11,952 bases of DNA, taken from the NCBI RefSeq assembly GCF_000711955.1, contig NZ_JONR01000071.1, forward strand, positions 1-11,952, in the 5' to 3' direction. How positions within the stretch are numbered: the first letter of the stretch is position 1; each line of letters opens with the position of its first letter. Positions 7,347-11,952 of this stretch are shown here, piece by piece. A model generated the notes under the pieces. It was not told the origin of the DNA and ran no database searches. It saw only the letters and a program-made list of their open reading frames with translations. The stretch is from Nevskia soli DSM 19509 (GTDB taxonomy: Bacteria > Pseudomonadota > Gammaproteobacteria > Nevskiales > Nevskiaceae). Position numbers and translations under genes: made by a program.

Positions 7347-7373
7347 GACGAACGGCGCAACCGGAATTCGACA
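7347..7373 (-). promoter_or_regulatory. Candidate ECF sigma (ECF42-like) promoter of the yciI-like operon
   Basis: On the minus strand TGTCGA (7373-7368) and CGTC (7350-7347) are separated by 17 bp, ending 54 bp before the YciI start. ECF promoters normally have such a bipartite pattern. As I recall, TGTCGA with CGA/TC at -10 is the motif reported for ECF42, the group linked to DGPF proteins. No sigma-70-type promoter is evident in this stretch. Confidence 0.45.
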
Positions 7374-7431
7374 AGTCGTCCGGAAAAATTTTAGTTCTTG
7401 TGCTTGAGGGGCGGTGTTGTACGCCTTGCGT

Positions 7432-7541
7432 GGCCTGCCCGAAAGCCGCGGGCCACCAGCGGCTGCCGCGGGCTGAAACCGGCCCCGCAACTCCCCGGTT
7501 ACCGAATAGGCGCAGCGGTTCGCCCCCGGGTCGGGCAGGCC
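7432..7541. ncRNA. Possible structured RNA closed by an 11-bp inverted repeat
   Basis: GGCCTGCCCGA (7432-7442) is the exact reverse complement of TCGGGCAGGCC (7531-7541). The 88 bases between them can form three hairpins: AGCCGC/GCGGCT (7444-7449/7459-7464), AACCGG/CCGGTT (7477-7482/7495-7500) and GGCG/CGCC (7509-7512/7521-7524). The result is a cloverleaf-like multi-branch fold. It is not a tRNA and matches no riboswitch I know. In GC-rich DNA this can arise by chance, and the strand is undetermined. Confidence 0.25.
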
Positions 7542-7619
7542 GCCAGCAGATCGGTCAGCGCCATGAAACAGGGAAGGCGGAGGGCAAAAAGGAGGCGCCT
7601 CACCGGCCTGTCCGTGCCT

Positions 7620-7633
7620 ATGATCTGGATCAA
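7620..7633 (+). promoter_or_regulatory. FNR/Anr-type box upstream of the truncated haemoglobin gene
   Basis: ATGATCTGGATCAA matches TTGAT-N4-ATCAA at 9 of 10 positions. Its centre (7626.5) is 65.5 bp before ATG 7692, the same distance as for the Gln-rich protein gene. A class II arrangement would start transcription near 7668. The -10 region there (around CAATCT, 7657-7662) is poor, as expected only for an activator-dependent promoter. Confidence 0.7.
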
Positions 7634-7691
7634 TTCACCGGCGGGTCTTTTGCGGCAATCTCGAGCCATCCCTACACGGCCCGGCCCCATC

Positions 7692-8093
7692 ATGAATAGC
7701 AGCGTTACACCGTCCAGGCAGCGAGCCGGTTCGCTGTATGAAAGCATTGGCGGACACACCGGAGTTACGGTCCTGGTGGAAAATTTCTACCAGCGCGTGC
7801 TGCAGGATCCCGCCCTGGCGCAGTTCTTCAAGCACACCAGCATGGACCGCCTGCACCGCATGCAGGTCGAGTTTTTCGCCGTTGCGCTCGACGGGCCGAC
7901 GACATACGGCGGCACCGCGATCAGCCACGCCCATCAGGGGCTGAAGATCACGCTGCCGGATTTCCAGCGCTTTGTGCAGCACTTGTTCGATACCCTGTCC
8001 GATTTCGACCTCAGTGAAGACGAGCGTTACAGCATCGTCCAGCGCATCAACAAATACGCGAACGAAATCACCGGCGCGCCGGGCGGCTATTGA
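7692..8093 (+). CDS. Truncated haemoglobin, group I (HbN/GlbN type)
   Basis: A 133-residue haem protein with the 2-on-2 globin fold; group I members bind O2 and NO, and several oxidise NO to nitrate. The sequence aligns without gaps to my memory of M. tuberculosis HbN. It has LYESIGGHTGV (15-25), FY (32-33, B9-B10 with Tyr33), a RLHRMQVEFFAVALDGP E-helix (53-69) with Leu54 (E7) and Gln58 (E11), and the proximal His81 (F8) in AHQGLKIT. Start ATG 7692 is chosen from family length; no strong Shine-Dalgarno is visible and an in-frame ATG exists at 7563, upstream of the FNR-type box. A small winged-helix-like gene follows after 42 bp and may be co-transcribed. The haem pocket and the box together suggest NO defence or O2 handling under micro-oxic conditions. 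Confidence 0.92.
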   Translation: MNSSVTPSRQRAGSLYESIGGHTGVTVLVENFYQRVLQDPALAQFFKHTSMDRLHRMQVEFFAVALDGPTTYGGTAISHAHQGLKITLPDFQRFVQHLFDTLSDFDLSEDERYSIVQRINKYANEITGAPGGY

Positions 8094-8135
8094 AGCGCCG
8101 TTTGCCGCCCGGAGCGGGCAGGCGGGCCAGGACCA

Positions 8136-8513
8136 ATGAGCTTCGACCCCGACATCAGTGTGATGGCCTTGGTGCAGATCCTGCAGCGGCTGCGATTCGT
8201 CCAGACACTGCGCGTCGATATGCCGTCTCTGGAGAAGGCCTGGCTGAGCACCGGCCTGCGACAGTCGGATCTGCCCGTATCCATCAAGGACCTGGAGGCC
8301 GCCGGATTCATCACGCTTCGCGGTGAGGGGGCGGGCATGTACCTCGTGCCGGGAGCGCGCCACGCGCATCGGCGGAAGCGGGAGTCGCCCCCCGACTTCG
8401 AACACCTGTCATGGATGGACGGCGCAACCTTGTACTGGATCAAGCTGCGAAGAAGAGGCAAGGACGTCGGAGTCCGCAGGCGCAGGACCGACCAGATCCA
8501 GCGGCGGATTTAG
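8136..8513 (+). CDS. Small winged-helix-like hypothetical protein downstream of the globin
   Basis: A 125-residue protein. Residues about 8-60 are helical (VMALVQILQRLRFVQTLRVD, then SLEKAWLSTGL) and lead into SIKDLEAAGFITLRGEGAGMYLVP. This helix-then-hairpin pattern resembles a winged-helix domain ("recognition helix plus wing"). The C-terminal 50 residues are strongly basic (HRRKRES; LRRRGKDVGVRRRRTDQIQRR), compatible with nucleic-acid binding. Start ATG 8136 follows AGGA by a few bases. It lies 42 bp after the globin stop on the same strand, so it probably shares the FNR/Anr-type promoter. I do not recognise a named family; a regulatory role is inference. Confidence 0.65.
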   Translation: MSFDPDISVMALVQILQRLRFVQTLRVDMPSLEKAWLSTGLRQSDLPVSIKDLEAAGFITLRGEGAGMYLVPGARHAHRRKRESPPDFEHLSWMDGATLYWIKLRRRGKDVGVRRRRTDQIQRRI

Positions 8514-8533
8514 GCTGGCCTGGCCCGGGGAGT

Positions 8534-8704
8534 GTGAACGGATTTCTACGGAGGCTGAATTGTTGGAAAACGTACAGAAATCGCGGGTATGACACGGGCA
8601 TGATGTACGCGCACTTCGACATATCGAGCCGAGAACATAGCACCGGCCACCGCGAATCCCGCACGACTCGCATGGTTGTTTACGCAGCACACACCGAACC
8701 CTGA
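8534..8704 (+). CDS. Doubtful small ORF ending at the terminator (56 aa)
   Basis: From GTG 8534 a frame runs to TGA 8702-8704, just before the strong terminator at 8710. GGGGAG lies almost directly before the GTG, too close for ideal spacing. The product (VNGFLRRLNCWKT... ending VVYAAHTEP) has no recognisable motif. It may be a real small protein, or this stretch may be only the 3' untranslated part of the globin transcript or a small RNA. Confidence 0.2.
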   Translation: MNGFLRRLNCWKTYRNRGYDTGMMYAHFDISSREHSTGHRESRTTRMVVYAAHTEP

Positions 8705-8709
8705 GCTTT

Positions 8710-8736
8710 GCCCCGCCTAGGCGGGGCTATTTTTTT
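8710..8736 (+). terminator. Rho-independent terminator
   Basis: The palindrome GCCCCGCCTAGGCGGGGC (8710-8727) is followed by TATTTTTTT. It should end plus-strand transcription from the globin operon. The minus-strand PNPOx-like gene ends inside it: its TAG is 8729-8727 and the T-run encodes its final Lys-Lys. Confidence 0.9.
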
Positions 8737-9338
8737 GCGGCAGGCCGATGGCGTGGCTGTGCGTGCCCTGCTTGACGGCATCGGCTTGATCGACTGCCGG
8801 GCACGGCGGCTTGACCGGTCGCCCGGGGCGCATGATCAGATTGACAGGCCGCCGGAATCGGAGGCTGTAAAGCGCTTTCCTCCAGCGTCACCAGATCGGT
8901 ATGGCCGAACCCCTTGCTGTAGTCGAGCACCGAGATCACTGTCGGCTCAACCCGGAAGAGGCAGATGTCTTCGGGCCTGGGCTTGGGCAGCGGCCATTCC
9001 GAGTACTCCGGGTATTTGCCCGGCAGCAGATCCAGCAGGCGCCCGACCTCGGCGGGATCGGCCACGCGCCGCGCCCGCGCCGCCATGGACAGGCCGGTAA
9101 TCGCCATCAGGTCGGCGCTGTCATGGTCTATGGTCAGGGAAACGCGATCGTCCAGGGCGAGATTCCGCGCCTTCTGGCTTTGCGTGCCGCACAGGAAATA
9201 CAGGGTGAGGCCTTCGCTGACGTAACCCACCGTCGTGGCCTGCGGCCAGCCATCCGGCCGCAGCGTCGCCAGCGTCATGATCCTGTGCTGCTTGAGCAAC
9301 TCGTCGATTTTCTGCCGGATTGCAGGGTCCATGGTCAT
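8727..9338 (-). CDS. Pyridoxamine 5'-phosphate oxidase-like (split-barrel flavin-binding) protein
   Basis: A 203-residue split-beta-barrel protein of the PNPOx-like/general stress protein 26 group; members bind FMN, F420 or haem, and the substrate is unknown here. Visible features are the helix DPAIRQKIDELLKQHRI, the first barrel strands MTLATLRPDGWPQATTVGYV (21-40), LTLYFLCGTQSQKARNLALDDRVSLTID (44-71) and the closing VISVLDYSKGFGHTDLVTL (134-152). Relatives that I recall end about there. This one carries about 50 extra low-complexity residues, rich in Pro/Ala/Arg/Gln, running into the terminator. ATG 9332, two codons in, is equally likely as a start because GAGAG lies 6 bases before it. It follows the CBS-BON gene by 125 bp with a strong hairpin between them, so it may have its own promoter. 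Confidence 0.85.
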   Translation of the reverse strand: MTMDPAIRQKIDELLKQHRIMTLATLRPDGWPQATTVGYVSEGLTLYFLCGTQSQKARNLALDDRVSLTIDHDSADLMAITGLSMAARARRVADPAEVGRLLDLLPGKYPEYSEWPLPKPRPEDICLFRVEPTVISVLDYSKGFGHTDLVTLEESALQPPIPAACQSDHAPRATGQAAVPGSRSSRCRQAGHAQPRHRPAAKK

Positions 9339-9415
9339 CTCTCATGGCCGCAGCGGCGCAGCGTCCGCACGGCGGCCGTGACGGCGGGATGGTTCATCGA
9401 TCCGCACCGCCTTCG

Positions 9416-9441
9416 AAGGGCGCGGCTTCCGCCGCGCCCTT
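9416..9441 (-). terminator. Strong hairpin after the CBS-BON gene, likely terminator or attenuator
   Basis: Perfect 11-bp stem AAGGGCGCGGC (9441-9431) with GCCGCGCCCTT (9426-9416) closed by a GGAA (GNRA-type) loop on the minus strand. It begins 22 bp after the CBS-BON stop at 9464. The usual long T-run is absent; only the TT at the end of the stem follows. It may therefore stabilise mRNA or attenuate read-through rather than stop it fully. Confidence 0.55.
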
Positions 9442-9463
9442 GCCGCCGCAGGTGCCGCAGGCT

Positions 9464-10156
9464 TCAGCCGATCGGCATAAGTGCGGTTTCGATGGTGTGG
9501 TCTTCGACAGCCTTTACGCCCGGCACGTTCTCCGCGGCCACGCGCAGGGCGCGCCGTTCCTGCTCCGACAGCACATAGCCCCACAGGTGAACCACACCGT
9601 TCTGCACCACCACGTTGGGGGAGTTGGCGCCGGCCCACCGCTTGCCGCGCAGCTCGGCCAGCAGCAGGGTGCGGATCGAGTTGTCGCCATCGGCCGTGGC
9701 CGGCTTGCGCGTATCGATGACCGTCGCCAGCGCCTGGATCAGGTTGGCGCGGCTGACGATGCCCACCGGCTTGCCCTTGCGCAGCACCGGCACGCGCTTT
9801 ATGTGGCGGCTCTCCAGCAGTTCGGCGATCTCGCTGATCGGCGTCGACTCCTCCACCGAGATCACCTCGGCGGTCATCAGATCACCCACCTTTTGCGCGT
9901 GCGACTTGACGTACTCCGCGGCAAGATTCTGGTTGGAGGCGATGAACTCCAGCCACGACGAACGGCGGCGCTCGGTGCCGATCTCCGCGCGTCGCAGCAG
10001 ATCACCTTCGCTGATGATGCCCACCATCTTGCCGCTGCCGTCGATGACGGGTGCGGCGCTGATGCCGCGGTCGATGAATAGCTTCGCTACCTGCGCCACC
10101 GTCGCGTTGACGTCGATGGTGATTACTTCGTCGGTCATGACATCCAGGGCACGCAT
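9464..10156 (-). CDS. CBS-CBS-BON domain protein
   Basis: A 230-residue cytoplasmic protein. CBS domain 1 covers about residues 1-60 (VMTDEVITIDVNATVAQVAKLFIDRGISAAPVID, then MVGIISEGDLL). A helical linker with the SSWLEFIASNQNLAAEYVKSHA segment follows. CBS domain 2 covers about 88-145 (DLMTAEVISVEESTPISEIAELL, RVPVLRKGKPVGIVSRANLI). A BON domain ends the chain (about 158-226, VVVQNGVVHLWGYVLSEQERRALRVAAENVPGVKAVEDH). Paired CBS domains usually bind adenine nucleotides; BON is a small alpha/beta domain thought to bind membranes or ligands. Start ATG 10156 is chosen because GGAG lies 6 bases upstream and the CBS motif begins at once; the longer frame to 10318 would contain the FNR/Anr-type box. 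Target unknown. Confidence 0.9.
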   Translation of the reverse strand: MRALDVMTDEVITIDVNATVAQVAKLFIDRGISAAPVIDGSGKMVGIISEGDLLRRAEIGTERRRSSWLEFIASNQNLAAEYVKSHAQKVGDLMTAEVISVEESTPISEIAELLESRHIKRVPVLRKGKPVGIVSRANLIQALATVIDTRKPATADGDNSIRTLLLAELRGKRWAGANSPNVVVQNGVVHLWGYVLSEQERRALRVAAENVPGVKAVEDHTIETALMPIG

Positions 10157-10211
10157 GGGCTTCTCCGCAGTTACTGTCCCTCCACTCTGATCGCCGCATT
10201 GCGCCATCGCT

Positions 10212-10225
10212 TTGATCTGGGTCAA
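10212..10225 (-). promoter_or_regulatory. FNR/Anr-type box upstream of the CBS-BON gene
   Basis: TTGACCCAGATCAA on the minus strand (TTGATCTGGGTCAA on plus) matches TTGAT-N4-ATCAA at 9 of 10 positions. Its centre is 62.5 bp before ATG 10156. A -10-like CAGAGT lies 22 bp after the box, giving a predicted start near 10177. Confidence 0.72.
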
Positions 10226-10444
10226 TGCCGGCGGGATCGGGCGTGGATGCTGCCGCGTATCCGACCCGGGAAAGTGGAAGCCGTGGATGAAAGCGCGCCG
10301 GTCGACCAGAGCGCCCATTCCTCATCCGTCAGCGAATAGGCGCGGTGTGGCGGCCCGCCAGCCGGGTCTGGCACGCGTGCCGGCACGCCGCGATGGACGG
10401 TCGGCTATATGTGGGTTGCGGAGTCCCGGCGGGATACGCCCGAG
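10226..10444. other. Intergenic region between the VOC gene end and the CBS-BON promoter
   Basis: About 220 bp with no credible gene on either strand. A 12-bp palindrome, GGCACGCGTGCC (10370-10381), is present but has no T-run and no clear role. Confidence 0.4.
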
Positions 10445-10945
10445 TTACTTGCCCGCAGGCGGCTCCCACAGCTCCACCTTGTTCCCCTCGGGGTCCATGA
10501 CCCAGCCGAACTTGCCGTACTCCGATTCATCTGTTTTATCCAGCACATTGCACCCTTCGGCACGGAGCGCGGCCAGGAGCGCATGCAGGTCGGCCACGCG
10601 GTAGTTCACCATGAACGATGAAGTGCTCGGGGCGAAGTTCTCGCCATTGCCGACGGACCAGGCGGTGGTTCCGCCGGTGGGCTTGCCCGAAGCATCCGTC
10701 CAGCGAAACGCCGTCCCGCCCCATACCTGGACGTCGATGCCAAGGTGGTTCTTGTACCAGGCCCGCAACGTCGCCGGATCCTTTGCCTTGATGAAGATGC
10801 CGCCGATACCTGTGACTCTGCTCATGGTCGTCTTCCCCGTGTGACTGTCTGAAGGTTTGCTCGAATCCGCTGTGGTGGCGTCCGCGTGGGCCAGTGCCGG
10901 CAGGATGGAAAGCACCATTGCACCGGCAAATCGTCTGTACCGCAT
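10445..10945 (-). CDS. VOC (glyoxalase/bleomycin-resistance fold) protein with N-terminal signal peptide
   Basis: A 166-residue protein. Residues 1-22 look like a Sec signal peptide (MRYRRFAGAMVLSILPALAHA). A Ser/Thr-rich linker (23-40) precedes a single VOC domain (41-163): IGGIFIKAKDPATLRAWYKNHLGI, VNYRVADLHALLAALRAEGCNV, then FGWVMDPEGNKVELWEPP. Glu158 in VELW is the usual metal-ligand position of the fold. Substrate cannot be predicted. AGGGGGG lies about 7 bases before ATG 10945. An internal Met (ATG 10825, MSRVTGIGG) is the normal start of cytosolic relatives and has its own GGGGAAG upstream. The gene could therefore give a periplasmic form, a cytosolic form, or both. The GST gene ends 121 bp upstream on the same strand. 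Confidence 0.85.
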   Translation of the reverse strand: MRYRRFAGAMVLSILPALAHADATTADSSKPSDSHTGKTTMSRVTGIGGIFIKAKDPATLRAWYKNHLGIDVQVWGGTAFRWTDASGKPTGGTTAWSVGNGENFAPSTSSFMVNYRVADLHALLAALRAEGCNVLDKTDESEYGKFGWVMDPEGNKVELWEPPAGK

Positions 10946-11066
10946 GTGAACCCCCCCTTTTGGACAATGAAACAGCATCTTGTGGGCCAGCGCGCTCATG
11001 AGCGGCGCGGGAGCACGCTTCACCATCATGGACCAAACAGCATGGCAATTCTGGCAGAAAGCAGCT

Positions 11067-11720
11067 TCAGGTTCCCGACCGGCCCGCCGCCTCGGCGGCC
11101 CATGCCCGCGTGGCATGACAGACTGCCATGGCCCGCTTGTAGGCTGCGCGTCCGCTGGTGCGGGCCACATAGGCCTGCTCCGCCTCGGCGAGGGCGTAGA
11201 CGCCGGTTCTTTGGGCGAACTCCAGGGCGTAAGTCACCGCGATATCGGCTGCCGTGAAAGCATCACCCGCAAGATAGGGCGAGCGCGCGAGCTGCCGGGT
11301 CACCAGGCCCAGCCGGCTCTTGAAAACTTCCAGCGCCTTGCGGGCGCCCCAATTCGGCCGCCCGGCCTCGGCCGCGGGATTGCGTCCGACGACAGCAATG
11401 TAGAGCGGGACGGCGAGGCCGGCCTCGGCGAGATGAAGAAACTGCTGGTACGCGGGGAAGGCGGGATCGTGCGAGGCCGGCGCAAGCGGCGTCGGCCCAT
11501 GGCGGGCCATCAGATATTCCATGATCGCCACCGACTCCACCATCGTCACCTCGCCATCCCGGATCGCGGGAATGAACCCGGCGGGGTTGATGGCCAGAAA
11601 CTCCGCGTCATTCTCGACCCCGGCCAGCAGGTCCACCGGCCTGAGCTGGTACGCGAGCCCCATCTCCTCCAGCAGCCAGACCACCCGGAACCCTCTCCCT
11701 TCGCCGTAAACGGTGATCAT
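11067..11720 (-). CDS. Glutathione S-transferase homologue
   Basis: A 217-residue cytosolic GST-fold protein. The thioredoxin-like domain (1-75) has YGEGRGFRVVWLLEEMGL, the cis-Pro motif INPAGFIPAI (Pro51) and the glutathione-binding ES pair (Glu62-Ser63) in MVESVAIMEYL. The all-helical domain (about 85-205) includes SPYLAGDAFTAADIAVTYAL, the usual N-capping-box region. Length is normal. The position that often holds a catalytic Ser, Cys or Tyr shows only Tyr5 followed by Gly-Glu-Gly-Arg-Gly, so the catalytic type is uncertain. Start ATG 11720 has GGGGAG 9 bases upstream. It may be co-transcribed with the VOC gene 121 bp downstream; both would fit electrophile or xenobiotic handling. Confidence 0.9.
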   Translation of the reverse strand: MITVYGEGRGFRVVWLLEEMGLAYQLRPVDLLAGVENDAEFLAINPAGFIPAIRDGEVTMVESVAIMEYLMARHGPTPLAPASHDPAFPAYQQFLHLAEAGLAVPLYIAVVGRNPAAEAGRPNWGARKALEVFKSRLGLVTRQLARSPYLAGDAFTAADIAVTYALEFAQRTGVYALAEAEQAYVARTSGRAAYKRAMAVCHATRAWAAEAAGRSGT

Positions 11721-11775
11721 GTCAGCGACTCCCCTTTGCGCTGCTGATGTGTCGGTGAAGCTTAACGCACAGTTT

Positions 11776-11803
11776 CAGGCGCCGGCCAAAGGCCGGTCGC
11801 CTG
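11776..11803. other. Strong GC-rich hairpin upstream of the GST gene
   Basis: CAGGCGCCGGCC (11776-11787) pairs with GGCCGG-T-CGCCTG (11791-11803) across an AAA loop, with one bulged T. No T-run follows on either strand. It could be a REP-like element, a leader structure of the GST transcript, or the end of a gene outside the window. The remaining bases to 11952 show nothing I can identify. Confidence 0.4.
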
Positions 11804-11952
11804 GGAATGAAAGCTACATGACGCTTTACGAACTCTCACAGAAAGCCGCCCATACTCGATTTATTGAGTCTTGCATAAATAGTTGAAGCACTACAGTGGC
11901 AGCTCAGCTTGGGTCCAAAAGGCAGTGACAAGGGTGGATCGTCGCTGCATGG

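Noticed and set aside
7451..7500. Cobalamin-riboswitch-like words (GCCACCAG, CCCCGCAACT)
   Set aside because: The two words occur in the wrong order, the GCCACTG box is imperfect and no cobalamin gene follows. Treated as coincidence inside the possible structured RNA.
7398..7691. N-terminal extension of the globin frame back to 7398 or ATG 7563
   Set aside because: The extension is Arg/Pro-rich, not globin-like, and would place the FNR/Anr-type box inside the coding region. Family length fits ATG 7692.
8433..8446. Partial FNR-like site TTGTACTGGATCAA
   Set aside because: It matches only 8 of 10 positions and lies inside the winged-helix-like coding region, away from any start codon.

Overview
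The window looks like a chromosomal stretch of a GC-rich proteobacterium, probably gamma or beta. The support is the DUF349 protein, three sites matching the FNR/Anr consensus, and the set of soluble stress and detoxification families. I cannot name a genus from sequence alone. The left edge is different: the 3' end of an IS3-family element (1-317) is followed by small orphan ORFs of visibly lower GC up to about 1.7 kb, which looks like an accessory patch.

Layout. 1-317: IS3 transposase C-terminus and right end. 439-1707: a 42-aa single-span peptide, an unrecognised soluble protein and a small multi-span membrane protein. 1837-4242 (minus): a long coiled-coil DUF349 protein with a candidate terminator. 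4243-5058: about 0.8 kb with no convincing gene, ending in an FNR/Anr-type box. 5059-6060: a secreted protein with a Gln-rich tandem-repeat tail. 6090-6327: an apparent fragment of another secreted protein. 6328-7292 (minus): a YciI/DGPF gene followed by a RibD/DHFR-like gene, preceded by a candidate ECF-type promoter. 7432-7541: a possible structured RNA. 7692-8513: a group I truncated haemoglobin with an FNR/Anr-type box and a downstream small winged-helix-like protein. 8710-8736: a strong terminator. 8727-10156 (minus): a pyridoxamine-phosphate-oxidase-like protein and, upstream of it, a CBS-CBS-BON protein with its own FNR/Anr-type box. 10445-11720 (minus): a VOC-fold protein with a signal peptide and a glutathione S-transferase homologue.

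The most coherent story is oxygen/NO-responsive control. Three genes, on both strands and over 5 kb, each have a 14-bp site matching TTGAT-N4-ATCAA at 9 of 10 positions, centred 62.5-65.5 bp before the start codon. They encode the Gln-rich secreted protein, the truncated haemoglobin and the CBS-BON protein. The globin keeps the haem-pocket residues of the NO-dioxygenating HbN type. I read this as a local Anr/FNR/Dnr regulon for micro-oxic or nitrosative stress. The YciI/DHFR pair, the VOC protein and the GST form a separate small-molecule or detoxification group. The YciI promoter candidate resembles the motif I recall for ECF42 sigma factors, but no sigma gene is visible here.
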